NCBI RefSeq assembly: GCF_023091745.1
Contig: NC_068913.1
Location: 39,810,501-39,874,500 of the forward strand
Origin: Budorcas taxicolor
Taxonomy: Eukaryota; Chordata; Mammalia; Artiodactyla; Bovidae
Direction: 5' to 3'
DNA: 64,000 nucleotides
The notes beneath the pieces were generated by a model, which saw only the letters and a program-made list of their open reading frames with translations, was not told the origin of the DNA and did no database searches. Position numbers and translations under genes: made by a program. Below, one piece after another: positions 23,126 through 34,857 of the stretch. Numbering within the stretch: the stretch's first letter is position 1; each line of letters opens with the position of its first letter.

Positions 23126-25165
23126 TATTAGCCAACTAATGCTGAATAACAAATGGCTACAAACTTAACAGCTGAAAACAGCACACATTTGTCTCATTAT
23201 TCTGTGAGTCAGGACTCTAGCCACAGACTGGATGGATTCTCTGTTTTAGAATTTTTCACAGGACTATAATCCAGGTGTCAGCTGGGGATGTGATCTCATC
23301 TCAAGGCCTGATAGGGAGAGGGTCCATTTCCATGCTCCTCCTATGGTTGTTGGTGGGATTCAGCTTTTTGTGGGTTGTCATACACTCATCTACAGCCAGA
23401 CATCCTGGAATGTGAAGTCAAGGGCCATTGGAAGCATCACTACGAACAAAGCTAGTGGAGGTGGAATTCCAGCTGAGCTATTTCAATTCTTGAAAGATGA
23501 TGCTGTGAAAGTGCTGCACTCAATATGCCAGCAAATTTGGAAACCTCAGCAGTGGCCACAGGACTGGAAAAGGTCAGTTTTCATTCCAATCTCAAAGAAA
23601 GGCAATGCCAGAGATTGTTCGAACTACCACGCAATTGCACTCACCTCACACAATAACAAAGTAACGTTCAAAATTATCCAAGTCAGTCTTCAACAGTACG
23701 TGAACCATGAACTTCCAGATGTTCTAGCTGGATTTAGAAAAGGCAGAGGAACCAGAGATCAAATTGCCAACATCCTTTAGATCATAGAGAAAGCAAGAGA
23801 GTTCAAGAAAAACATCTATTTCTGCTTTATTGACTATGCCAAAGCCTTTGACTGTGTGGATCACAACAAACTGTGGAAAATTCTGAAAGAGATGCAAATA
23901 CCAGACCACCTGACCTGCCTCCTGAGAAATCTGTATGCAGGTCAAGAAGCAACAGTTAGAACTGGACATGGAACAACAGACTGTTTCCAAATCAGGAAAG
24001 GAGTACATCAAGGCTGTATATTGTCACCCTGCTTATTTAACTTATATGCAGAGTACATCATGCAAAATGCTGAGCTGGATGAAGCACAAGCTGGAATCAA
24101 GATTGCCAGCGGAAATATCAATAACCTCAGATACGCAGATGACACCATCCTTATGGAAGAAAGCGAAGAAGAACTAAAGAGCCTCTTGATAAAAGTGAAA
24201 GAGGAGAGTGAAAAAGCTGGCTTAAAACTCAACATTCCAAAAAATGAAGATCATGGCATCTGATTCCATCACTTCATGGCAAATACATTTGGAAACAATG
24301 GAAACAGTGACAGACTTTATTTTCTTGAGCTCCAAAATCACTGCCGATGGTGACTGAAACCATGAAATTAAAAGACGCTTGCTCCTTGGAAGAAAAGTTA
24401 TGACCAACCTAGACAGCATATTAAAAAGCAGAGCCATTACTTTGCCAACAAAGGTCTGTCTAGTCAAAGCTATGGTTTTTCCAATAGTCATGTATGGATG
24501 TGAGAGTTGGACTTTAAAGAAAGCTGAGCGCTGAGGAATTGATGCTTTTGAACTGTGGTGTTAGAGTAGATTCTTGAGAGTCCCTTGGACAGCAAGGAGA
24601 TCAGGAAGCTGAAAGTCCAATGCTTCAGCCACCTGATGTGAAGAACTGACTCATTTGAAAAGACCCTGATGCCGGGAAAGATTGAAGGCGGGAGGAGAAG
24701 GGGATGACAGAGGATGAAATGGTTGGATAGCATCACTGACTCAATGAACATGAATTTGCCCAAGCTCCAGGAGTTGGTGACGGACAGGAAAGCCTGGCAT
24801 GCTGCAGTCCATGGGGTCACAGAGTCGGATACGACTTAATGACTGAATTGACTGATACTTGAGAGCCTCAGTTTCTTCCTGGTTGTCAACTGGAGGCCAC
24901 CTTAGTTGCTTGCAATGCAGGCTTCTCCATATGGTGACTTATTTCATCAAAGTCAGCAGGGACGGGTGGTAAATAGTCTGCTGGAAAGATGGGGATTTCT
25001 ACCATCTTATAAAATGTAAGCATGGAAATAAAATCTCATTATCTTTATCATGTTACACTGGTTAAATGAAAGTTAGGGACTCAGCCTACATTCAAGAGAA
25101 GAAATACATAAGGGTGAGAACTAGAAGGTAGGATAACTGGGCCATTTTGGAGTGGGCCTGCTATA
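23126..25165 (-). repeat. MLT1-like MaLR LTR, antisense, split by BovB
   Basis: The left part (23126-23392) reads as the complement of the 3' half of an MLT1-type LTR, with phrases such as gtcaggactctagcca and gggattcagctttttgtggg. The right part (24856-25165) continues with gagagcctcagtttc, ggcttctccatat and agggtgagaactagaaggt in the expected order. A BovB separates the halves. Family assigned from recalled phrase order only. Confidence 0.6.
23393..24855 (+). mobile_element. BovB LINE, 5'-truncated
   Basis: Plus-strand BovB beginning in the linker before the reverse transcriptase and running to the 3' end. The reverse transcriptase retains YADD (24132-24143). Stops (for example at 23778-23780) and indels break the frame into pieces of up to 145 codons. 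It inserted into the MLT1-like LTR. Confidence 0.94.
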
Positions 25166-25649
25166 GGTATTTTAATGAATCTTATCTGGAATGATGGAAG
25201 AGTAGAATGTGGCTAAAATTCTGATTAGTATAGAAGCAGCACTTATTCATGTTACTCAGAAAAGGAGGATATTTGCTCATTTTTGTCCTTTTGATTATGT
25301 TCATGTTTTTAATCTGTGTTTAGACATATGTATGAAATGGTCTTATTTTGTCTTCATCCATTATAATAACATATGTTAGTGACATCTTTGTCATTGTCTG
25401 ATTGGTGTCCTAGAAAATTGTTTATAATCAGCAGGAGGATACCAAGACATGAGATCAGCAGCTAACAAGACCCGGGTCTAACTGATGGTTCAAGAGCAGC
25501 TTCTAGCTGTCAGAGGCCACGTTTCTCTTTCTTATAAGAAATAAGTTAGGACACATAATAGAGAGATAGGAAAGCTTTGAAAACAGATGAGAGGGAAAAA
25601 TATACAGAAATAAGATCACAGATGATTTTCTAAATAAGCAAGACTATTT
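25166..25649. other. Low-repeat sequence, no gene seen
   Basis: No exon or repeat recognised. Confidence 0.4.
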
Positions 25650-25985
25650 TTTAATTTTTTATTTTTATATCTTACTGAAGTGTAGTTGATTTAAACTGTT
25701 GTGTTAATTTCTACTGAACAGCAAAATGCTTCAGTTATACATGCATATACTCTTTTTACAAATTGTTTTCCATTATAATGAATCACAGTATCCTGAGCAT
25801 GGTTCCTTGTGCTATATCGTAGGACTTTGTTGTTTATCCATCCTATATAGATTAGTTTGCGTCATCTAATCCCAAATTCCCACTCCTTCCCTCCCCTACC
25901 TGCTCCACCTCTTGGCAACCACAAATTTGTTCTTTATATCTGTGTGTCTGTTTCTGTTTTGTAGTTACGTTCATTTATGGCAAGA
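25650..25985 (-). mobile_element. L1 3'UTR fragment, antisense
   Basis: Complement of ruminant L1 3'UTR: tgtagttgatttaaactg, then attgttttccattataatg, then the pyrimidine-rich cactccttccctcccc stretch and cttggcaaccac. 5'-truncated and diverged. Confidence 0.85.
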
Positions 25986-28300
25986 CCAAATATTACAGTC
26001 ACATCTTTAATCAAAATGGATTTGAAAATGATCTCTAAGGACTCATATAAAATGTATAGATGATTATGCATAATTTTACATAAGCTACCATTATAAATGA
26101 ATATAGTTTTATCCAATCATGTGACTATATACCTTTTAACATTTTTTGGCTTGGTTTTCTAAAGTCCTAGACTAAGAGATAATGAGAGATACTGGAAACA
26201 AAAGAACTTGACATTATCAATTATAAGGTTTCTTTTGCCAAAAATTGACATAGCAAGAATTTCAACAAAGTTTTTTTCTTATGTTAGAAAAAATATGAAT
26301 TTGAAAATAACAGAAATTATAACGATTTAAGTATAATCAAATAAAAATTTAATGATGTCAATGATTATTCCAGGGTTTATGATTGAAGAGGAAAGTGTAA
26401 AATGGGGTTAAGCATTCTCCCCTCTTACACTAGAGTCAGATGATGAATTTTTGTTGGTCTGTTACCAAGCACACTTGTATATGTGATAAAATGCCCCTGT
26501 GGAATCTACAATCAAGCCATCAAACTGTAAAAGCTGTTCCCGTGGGGAAACCATGACAAGAGAAGTCAATCATAAGTAGTACCAGCACTATTACCTTATG
26601 AAAATGGCCAGGTAATATGTGGTCATGTGGTCCAAAATTGTTCCCCAGCCGATTGCCTTTCCCAAGATACTAGGAGCATTCCTCGTGATATGAAGGCTTT
26701 GTTCTTTGTTTTCTATTTGCTACAGACTTTCTGAGTAGGATTAATCTTTCTATTAAAAAAAAAAGTCTGCTTCCCACCCCTGCATATGCTCATTACTCAG
26801 AATAGCCTCTTTTTTTCCTGTTTTTTTTTTTTTTTGTCTCATATGCAACACACATCAGCCATTCAAGAATCAAAGGCAGAATATCAATGAATCTGTTTCT
26901 ATTCATGAAGGATCCTTTATTGCCTTGTTACCTGTTTTTCAGATTTCAAGAAAATTGTTCTTAGCATTTCAGCATCTTCCTTGAAAATACCTTTCCTCTT
27001 GTCCTCCCATCCCTTGTTGGTACTGTTTTACTGTGATTTGATAGTAACTTACTCCTGCCTGCACTAAGTATGGGCCATATTTTAATCTGAGTTACTGATC
27101 TCTCTTTCCTCTCACTAAGAAAACTATCCAAAACTTATAAATAAATTAAAGAAATTGCTGTGTTTTTGTTCGATGTTTTTGCTGAGCATTATCAGGCCAA
27201 GCCAAGGATTATCTGATTTCTTAGAGTATGTGCCTTTGTTGAACTTGCTATTTTACTCTTGGTTTAGATAATTTACAACTCTGTAAGGATAGTCATAACT
27301 GGTAGGCTTATATGATGCTTGTCCTATACCAATGCACTTTTATTGCCCTATAGGACATTAACCAGGTTTCTACCCAAATAAGTAATCTTATTTAAGCATT
27401 AATTTTCTTTAGCTGCTCTGAATACTTCCTTCTTTCCAATTCTTTTTGAACCATCCTTACCATCATGCAAGTTCTATCATTCATTAGTGAATTAAATATT
27501 TGACATGTACTCACTTTATGTTGATATGAAAGTTATATATTTAACTTCTTGAAAATTCTACTTTGACACCACAATTCTGTTAGAGTCTGTACTTTAAACC
27601 CTTTGTTCACAGCGTTTTGAATATAGCACATGTTCAGGAAATAGTTATCAAGTATTTGAGGGGAGCATTACAGAAAAAGCAACTGGATTTAGAATAAAAA
27701 CTTGCTTATATTCAAATGGCTTCTGATATAATAGTGAAACTGGATTGAAAAACCTCAATTTCTAGTTCAAGGACATTTTTATTGGCACAGGACAGCCTGA
27801 ATACCATATATAGGGGGTATATATATACCATATATAGATATTCAAATACTATGGTTATCACATGCCTGGGATAAAATATTCTGTTACCTGAAATAAAACT
27901 GAAAAATGGTATAACTCCTTTAAACATTATTATGATATTCAATCACCTTCATGGGTGTCAAAATTATGTATAACTGTAATATAAAGTAGGCAGTTAACAT
28001 AACAATATCACCCATTGCATATGTAGTGAACAGTTTTATTACTGTAATACCCAGATATTAAAATTTCAATAAGAAAAGGTAATAAATATGAGTTATTTTC
28101 AGAAAAAGGAGAACAGGTCAAAAGAGTGCCATATTTTTTCAGTTTTTATGAACCATAATATTTATATTACAGGTTCAAAAATGTGCATTTGTAGAACAAG
28201 AGGGAAAATCACACAATCTCGCATAAACTTACACTTATCTTTCAGAGGATAAATTCTAAAAATCTGGCCAAAATAATACTTTTGTTTTGATTTCATAAAA
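25986..28300. other. 2.3 kb AT-rich, low-repeat DNA
   Basis: No gene recognised. T- and A-runs lie at about 26755, 26811 and 26820. A possible L2/MIR-like remnant is at 27590-27665. An AT dyad centred on ggtatatatatacc is at 27817-27830, flanked by two copies of ccatatatag. Confidence 0.4.
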
Positions 28301-28313
28301 AGAGAGAAGGAGA

Positions 28314-28492
28314 GGACTTCCCTGGTGGTCCAGTGGCTAAGGATCCACATTTCCCATACAGGGAGCCTGGGTTCGATCCCGGGTCAGGGAGCTAGATTCC
28401 ACATGCTGCAACTATAGACCCCACATGCTGCAATGAAGACCCAATGCAGCCAAATCAGTAAATAAATATTAAAAATAATTTTTTAAAAAAAG
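28314..28492 (+). repeat. CHR-type SINE with target-site duplication
   Basis: tRNA-like head with ggttcgatccc B-box motif at about 28370, body, and A/T-rich tail. Flanked by agagagaaggaga at 28301-28313 and 28493-28505. Confidence 0.92.
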
Positions 28493-28654
28493 AGAGAGAA
28501 GGAGAAAGAAAGGAAACCAAAGTGGTCATGAAAGAGTCTTGGAAAAGCGACTTCTGAAGAATGATCTAGAGTTTCTTAAAATAAACAGACATGCCATCAC
28601 AATCACAAAAAATATATGTTGTTGACATGTTTGGTGATGACAAAATAAGATACT

Positions 28655-28745
28655 AAGGAGATTCCTGTGGATGGAGGAGCCTGGTGGGCTGCCATCTATG
28701 GGGTTGCACAGAGTTGGACATAACTGAAGCAACTTAGCATGCATG
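28655..28745 (+). repeat. BovA monomer fragment
   Basis: The 3' 85-90 bases of BovA on the plus strand, ending in an (ATGC)n-like tail, catgcatgcatgc. Confidence 0.8.
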
Positions 28746-29060
28746 CATGCAAGGAACAATATTTTCTCTAAATATGTAAGTTTTGAATACATTATATAAG
28801 TGTTATATCAGAAATCTTTATGAAAATCTTCTCATATAGAAATTTTAAATGGTGCTGTTTATTTTATGGGTTTTTTTTTCCCTCTAGATGTCCTCATTTG
28901 AGAAAATAATTATTCATAATCAAATTAATATGTTTGCATTACTGATTTTCATAGACAGGATTTAATTTGATAGGTCATATCCTCCTGATTCAATTCAAAT
29001 ACTTGATAATTTCCTGTATGTAGATTTTCTACCCTGCCCTGAGAAGAGAGCTGCGACATT
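28746..29060. other. Low-repeat sequence, no gene seen
   Basis: AT-rich; nothing recognised. Confidence 0.35.
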
Positions 29061-29500
29061 AAAGATAGCATAGGCTCTGCCCTCAAGAAGCTTTTATTTT
29101 CATAAGGAAAAAATACATAAATAAATAGCAGTTATCATGAAAAGAAAAATGATATAGGAGTCCCCAAATGGAAGACAGTATTTTGCCATGGAGGCAATTA
29201 TTGTGCAAAGATGATATTTGAACAGATTTTGAAACAATGGTAATCAATTCTACATTCATTCAACAAACTTTTAGTGATCTTCTACTCCCTTCATGTAAAA
29301 TGTGTGTGATACAGAGGTGAAGGACCTTGATCTTGACTTCAGAAGGTATACCATCTAACAGCAGAGATCAGAAATAGCAAACCAAAGTGTCCTGAGTGTT
29401 CAGACCAAACACTTTTCTGTGTGCAGGAGACCGGGGAACTCAAGGAGGCAGTCAATTCAACCTGGGTTTGAAGGATGACCCGGAAAGAAACGGATTTAAA
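29061..29500 (-). repeat. L2 LINE remnants, antisense
   Basis: Two diverged stretches fit the complement of the L2 3' end: ctgccctcaagaagctt followed by acataaataaatag (29079-29130), and attcattcaacaaact (29262) through aaggaggcagtcaattc (29442). Old and uncertain in extent. Confidence 0.45.
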
Positions 29501-29849
29501 AACACAGAAATGGAGAGAAAGTTCAGGAATTGAAAATGACTAAAAAATGTTGACATGGGAAAAATGGTCATGATATCATAAATGAAAAAAAAAGAGATAG
29601 ATAGGATGCAAAACATGAACTTTATGTCAACAATGTTAGATCCACAGATGCTTACAAAGAGAAAAAGAGAAAAGCCCATCATGGAAACTAAGCCAAAATG
29701 TGAACATTGGTGCTATATGTGTAATAGGATTATGGGTGGATTTTTCATTTCTTTGCTTATTCTTTTAATTTTCAAATCTGTTACAATGCATCTTTACAGA
29801 AGAAAAAAGATAATAGATGTTATTTTTAAAAGTAATCATAACCTCACAT
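29501..29849. other. Low-repeat sequence, no gene seen
   Basis: AT-rich. A 100-codon open frame (29582-29884) has no recognisable features and low-complexity lysine-rich composition. Confidence 0.35.
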
Positions 29850-30346
29850 CAATCAGAATGACTATCATCCAAAAAAATCTATAAATTAAATGAAAGAAAA
29901 AAATATGTAAATAAATGCTAAAGAGAATGTGGACAAAAGGAACCCTCTTGCACCGTTGGTGGAAATGCAAATTGACACAACTGCTATGGAGAACAGAATG
30001 AAGTTTCCTTAAGAAACTGGGAATAAAACTACCATTTGACCCAGCGATCCCACTACTGGGCACATACCCTGAGAAAAAAACATAATTCAAAAAGACACAT
30101 ATACCCCAGTGTTCATTGCAGTACTATCTATAATAGATACAATGTGGAAGCAACCTAGATGTCCATTGAAAGATGAATGGATAAAGAAGTCGTGGTACAT
30201 ATATACAATGGAATATTACTCAGCCATAGAATGAAATGAAATTGGGTTCTTTGTAGCAATGTGGATGAACCTAGAGTCTGTCATACAGAGTGAAGTGAGT
30301 CAGAAGGAGAAAAACAAATATTGTATATTAATGCATATGTATACTT

Positions 30347-30573
30347 TGGCCACCTCATGCATAGAGTTGACTCATTGGAAAAGACTCTGATGCTGGGAGG
30401 GATTGGGGGCAGGAGGAGAAGGGGATGACAGAGGATGAGGTGGCTGGATGGCATCACGGACTCTATGGACGTGAGTCTGAGTGAACTCCGGGAGTTGGTG
30501 ATGGACAGGGAGGCCTGGAGTGCTGCGATTCATGGGGTCACAAAGAGTCAGACATGACTGAGCGATGGAACTG
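30347..30573 (+). mobile_element. BovB LINE 3' end
   Basis: About 225 bp of plus-strand BovB 3' terminus, inserted in the L1 3' end and directly followed by a Bov-tA. Confidence 0.88.
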
Positions 30574-30785
30574 ATGCTTCCTCCGTGGCTCAGCGGTAAA
30601 AATCTGCCTGCAATGCAGGAGATGCAGATCTGAAACCTCGGTTGGAAAGATCCCCTGGAGGAGGGCATGGCAACCAACTCTAGTATTTTTACCTGGAGAA
30701 TCCCATGGACAGAGGAGCCTGGCGGATTACAGTCCCTAGTGTCTCACAGAGTCGGACATGACTGAAGAGACTTAGCAGGCATGCA
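30574..30785 (+). repeat. Bov-tA SINE
   Basis: Plus-strand Bov-tA with an altered tRNA head (B-box region mutated near 30630) and a gcatgcatgc-type tail. It abuts the BovB 3' end. Confidence 0.9.
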
Positions 30786-31297
30786 TGCTTGTACATATAT
30801 GGATTCTAGAAAAAAACAGTACTGGTGAACCTATTTGCAGGGCATGAATAGACATGCAGGTGAAGAGAATGATCTTGTGGACACAGAGCGGGAAGGAGAG
30901 GGTGGGATGAACTGAGAGTAGCAACATATATACACTACTATGTGTAAAATAGATAACTAGTGAGAAGCTGCTATATAGCAGGGATCTCAGCTCTGTGCTC
31001 TGTGCTAACCTAGAGAGGTGGGATGAAGGGGTAGGAGGAAGGCTCAAGAGAGAGAGAATGTAAGAACTTATAGTTGATTCATGTTTTTGTACAGCAGAAA
31101 CACACAGCATTGTAAAGTAATTATACTCCACTTAAAATAATTGTTTTAAGAATTGTTTAAAATTAAAAATAAATTTTTAAAAAAGTAATCTTAAGTCTTC
31201 TATTGCCTGTGATAGTAGAGGCCAGTTTAAAAGATCTGTGAGAGGGTGTGGTATTGCTTAGATTAGTCTGCAGCAGACTTAACTTCCTGGCTAAGTG

Positions 31298-31421
31298 AAG
31301 TGAAGTGAAGTCGCTCAGTCGTGTCAGACTCTTAGTGACCCCATGGACTGCAGCCTACCAGGCTCCTCCACCCATGGGATTTTTCAGGCAAGAGTACTGG
31401 AGTGGGTTGCGATTGCCTTCT
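31298..31421 (-). repeat. BovA monomer
   Basis: Minus-strand BovA monomer with (AAGTG)n-type tail complement at 31298-31310. Flanked by tcctggctaagt (31286-31297) and tcctggataagt (31422-31433), a target duplication with one mismatch. Confidence 0.9.
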
Positions 31422-31551
31422 CCTGGATAAGTAATTCTACGTTAATCTCTGAGCTTCCAGGTGCTCTCTGTCAGCATTCAGTGTGGCTGCTAGCCATTCT
31501 CCATGAATTAAACAGCTTCTTGTATCTTTTAACTAAATATTGATGAGTCTT

Positions 31552-31587
31552 GATACTACACTTGATCTTAGCCAAAAGGCCAAGGAG
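31552..31587 (-). pseudogene. RNU2 (pseudogene fragment): U2 snRNA 5'-fragment retropseudogene
   Basis: On the minus strand the bases ending at 31552 match about U2 nucleotides 5-40, including the perfectly conserved ggccttttggctaagatc core and agtgtagtatc. The first few bases carry about three substitutions. It is flanked by a perfect 11 bp direct repeat, tgatgagtctt (31541-31551 and 31588-31598), and has no poly-A. The Sm site and the rest of U2 are absent, so it cannot function. Confidence 0.88.
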
Positions 31588-31598
31588 TGATGAGTCTT

Positions 31599-32805
31599 AG
31601 TGTTTAAAAACAATAAAGGAATATGACATCTAGAAAGAGCTATTCAGGTAAAGAGGCAAATTCAGCCCTCTGTAAACCACTATCAAATCCAGGAGTATAT
31701 GGAAAAAAAACTCTAAACATCCAAGGAGATGGTACAAAGGCCTTATTAAGTCTCTGAAACTTACCCCATTCAGTTTCATACACTTAGAAGTTTATGAGCC
31801 TAAAACCATGGGAAACTTCAAGTCCCAGTTTTGCTAAACATTAAAAAGAGAACAGGAAACTAAAATAATCTAAATTTTGAGAAATGTCTAGAAATATTTT
31901 ATTCTTGAAGCATTCATTTTTGATTTTTAGAAAACTCACTGAAGGGGAATGAGTCATTTTCTGACAATGTTAGAAAGATTGAATTATTGTATATCCAGCA
32001 ATAATTTAAAGCAATAGCATTCCTTTTATTAATTCTAGTGTTTTTTTGTCATATTTTTTATTTGTTTTCATTTGGGACTGGAACATGGTTTTTAAAAAGC
32101 ACTAGATGGGTAAGAAATTTTAAAGTTGAAGTAGTTTGAGATACTCTACCCTGGACTATTTTAAGGACCAGCTATGCCTTCTTTTAAAACTTTCCTCATA
32201 GGTGTGTGGGAGCTGATTCTGGTCTCTGTGCAGCTCTGCTGAGCAAAAAGCATGGGCAGCTTCTTTCATGGGTGTTTGGAAAACTGCTCCAAAGAAGGCA
32301 CCAGGCTGGCTTACATCTCTGGATAACAAAGCAAAAAGTGTCACTCCCTAGAGAGCATCCAAGGTATTGAAGACAGTGTCCCCCTTTAGAAGGTAGGAGA
32401 CAGATGCAGGTCTGCCGGTAGCCCCTACACAAGATCAGGATCTCCCTAGTCTCCAGGTTATTTCCTGTCACACATTCTGCCATGAGTATAAAATCTACCT
32501 CTGCCTACCTCCGCATTGCCTGGAAGGGATGATGAGACCTGGGAAGGGAACCAAGGGGAGCAGAAGTTTATGCTGCCTGTTGTGTCCTTCAAAATGGACA
32601 TGTGAAGCCATGTGGGCTTGTTTTATCCTTAGGAAACAAATATATGAAAGTGTCGTAAGCTGACCAGCCCACTGCTCCTAAAGAACAACTTGAGTGTTTA
32701 CCAGATTAAAATTTGAGATCGTGAAAAAAATACAGATTTGGGGACATCATTCATGTCACATGCATTAAATTAATGTTTTAACTCTAGAAGTTTTCTATTT
32801 AAATG
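31599..32805. other. 1.2 kb low-repeat DNA, no gene seen
   Basis: Includes a somewhat GC-richer part at 32150-32560 with two overlapping minus-strand open frames of 62 and 95 codons. I see no domain, signal peptide or splice context to support a gene. Confidence 0.4.
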
Positions 32806-33012
32806 CATATTGGCTCAGATGGTAAAGAATCCACCTGCAATTCAGGAGACCCAGGTTGCATCCCTGGGTCAGGAAGATCCCTTGGAGAAAAGAATGGCAA
32901 CCCACTCCAGTATTCTTGCCTGGAAAATTCTGTGGACAGAGAAACCTGGTGGGCTACATACCACGGGGTCACAAAAAGTAGGACACAGCTAAGCAACTAA
33001 CACTTTAACTTT
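32806..33012 (+). repeat. Bov-tA SINE
   Basis: Plus-strand Bov-tA missing the first bases of the tRNA-like head; the BovA body is complete, ending near aactaacactttaac. Confidence 0.9.
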
Positions 33013-33105
33013 TTTCCTCCTTAATTTGCCAAACATTTATTTGAATATTATAATTCCTAAAAATATTTTTGGAGTGTCTCTTTTTGAATTATCTTCAACA
33101 TCTCT

Positions 33106-33784
33106 CTTTTTTTGTTGTTGTTTGCTTTTTTTAATTTTATTTTTTTAATTTAAATTTTATTTTTTTACTTTACAATACTGTATTGGTTTTGCCATACATT
33201 GACATGAATCCACCACAGGTGTACATGAGTTCCCAACCCTGAACCCTCCTCCCACCACCCTCTCCATATCAACCCTCTGGGTCATCCCAGTGCACCAGCC
33301 CCAAGCATCCTGTATCCTGCATCGAACCTAGACTGGCGATTCATTTCTTATATGATTTTATACATGTTTCAATGCCATTCTCCCAAATCATCCCACCCTC
33401 TCCCTCTCCCACAGAGTCCAAAAGACTGTTCTATACATCTGTGTCTCTTTTGCTGTCCCACATACAGGGTTATCATTACCATCTTTCTAAATTCCATATA
33501 TATGTGTTAGTATACTGTACTGGTGTTTTTCTTTCTGGCTTACTTCACTCTGTATAATCGGCTCCAGTTTCACCCACCTCATTAGAACTGATTCAAATGT
33601 ATTCTTTTTAATGGCTGAGTAATACTCCATAGTGTATGTACCACAGCTTTCTTATCCATTCGTCTGCTGATGGACATCTAGGTTGCTTCCATGTCCTGGC
33701 TATTATAAACAGTGCTGCGATGAACACTGGGGTACACGTGTCTCTTTCAATTCTGGTTTCCTTGGTGTTATGCCCAGCAGTGGG
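33106..33784 (-). mobile_element. Ruminant L1 3' end, antisense, with target-site duplication
   Basis: Complement of L1 3'UTR and the last part of ORF2. Flanked by tcaacatctct at 33095-33105 and 33785-33795. The T-rich stretch at 33106-33175 is the A-tail complement. Low divergence from the copies at 14808 and 46016, so comparatively young. Confidence 0.93.
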
Positions 33785-33795
33785 TCAACATCTCT

Positions 33796-34221
33796 TTTTA
33801 AAGTGTCCCTGTTATAGTCACATTTTATTTCCCTTATAAACAATATCATTCTCTTTGAGTTCATATTTTATTAACCAGATTTATTTTTGAATGGCTTTCC
33901 ACTTCTGATATTTTCATGTGAGTTTTTTCTAATTAAAAAGAATGCATTTCAGGCTCTAAAGTAATTTCTAAGCAAAGTATTATAAGAGTACTTTATAATT
34001 TTTGACCCACTGTGTTAATTGAATTAGTAAATGAAAGTTCACAAATATTTTTTAGACGACAACTAAAAATTCATCACCTTTAAGTGAGTAAACACAAATG
34101 TTATGAAAAGAAACAAACAAAAAACCGAACCCCCATGAAATGTTAAATAGCAATTTTCTTTTATCTTAATCTCCTTGCTTAAATTCAATATAGTAGAAGT
34201 AGAGTTAAGTTGCCTCAAGGC
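33796..34221. other. Low-repeat sequence, no gene seen
   Basis: AT-rich; ends in a (TTG)n run at 34223-34240 that forms the tail complement of the next BovB. Confidence 0.35.
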
Positions 34222-34857
34222 CCTTGTTGTTGTTGTTGTTCAGTTGCTCAGTCATGTGTGACTATTTGCAACCCCATGGACAGCAGCATACCAGGCTTCC
34301 CTGTCCTTCACCTCTCCTGGAGCTTGCTCAAACTCATGTCCATTGAGTCAGAGATGCCATCCAACCATCTCATCCTCTGCCATCCCTTTCTCCTCCCACC
34401 TTTGATCTTTCCCTGCATCACGGTTTTTTTCTAATGAGTCGGCTCTTTGCATCAGGTGGCCAAAGTATTGGAGTTTCAGCTTCAGCATCAGTCTTTCCAA
34501 TGAATATTCAGGGTTGATTCCCTTCAGGATTGACTGATTTATCTCCTTGCAGTCCATGGGACTCTCAAGAGTCTTCTCCAACACCACAGTTCACAGGCAA
34601 TTCTTTGGCACTCAGCTTTCTTTATGGTCCAATTCTCACACCCATACGCGACTACTGGAAAAACCATAACTTTGACTATGCAGACCTTTGTTGACAAAAT
34701 AACATCTCTGTTTTTTAATACACTGTCTAGGTTTGTCAGAGCTTTCCTTCCAAGAAGCAAGCATCTTTTAATTTCATGACCACAGTCACCATCTGCAGTG
34801 ATTTTGGAGCCCAAGAAAATCAACTCTGTCACTGTTTCCATTGTTTCCCCATCTAGG
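34222..34857 (-). mobile_element. BovB LINE 3' end
   Basis: Minus-strand BovB 3' terminus with a (TTG)n tail complement; 5'-truncated after about 620 bp. Open pieces of 79 and 109 codons are separated by a frameshift near 34560. Confidence 0.92.

Larger units (their letters stand above)
29850..31180 (+). mobile_element. L1 3' end, sense, interrupted by BovB and Bov-tA
   Basis: Plus-strand L1 ORF2 C-terminus (29850-30340) with recognisable WKQPRCPL-like and MEYYSA-type segments, then 3'UTR (30786-31180) ending in an A-rich tail. A BovB 3' end and a Bov-tA lie between, close to the end of ORF2. Many stops; older than the L1 at 2344. Confidence 0.88.

Noticed and set aside
27790..27850. AT palindrome as a MITE
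   Set aside because: The dyad is short and low complexity, with no defined terminal repeats or target duplication.
29582..29884. 100-codon frame as a small protein gene
   Set aside because: Lysine-rich composition of AT-rich DNA, and it runs into the start of an L1.
32196..32483. 95-codon minus-strand frame as an exon
   Set aside because: No domain, signal peptide or convincing splice context, and a length expected by chance.
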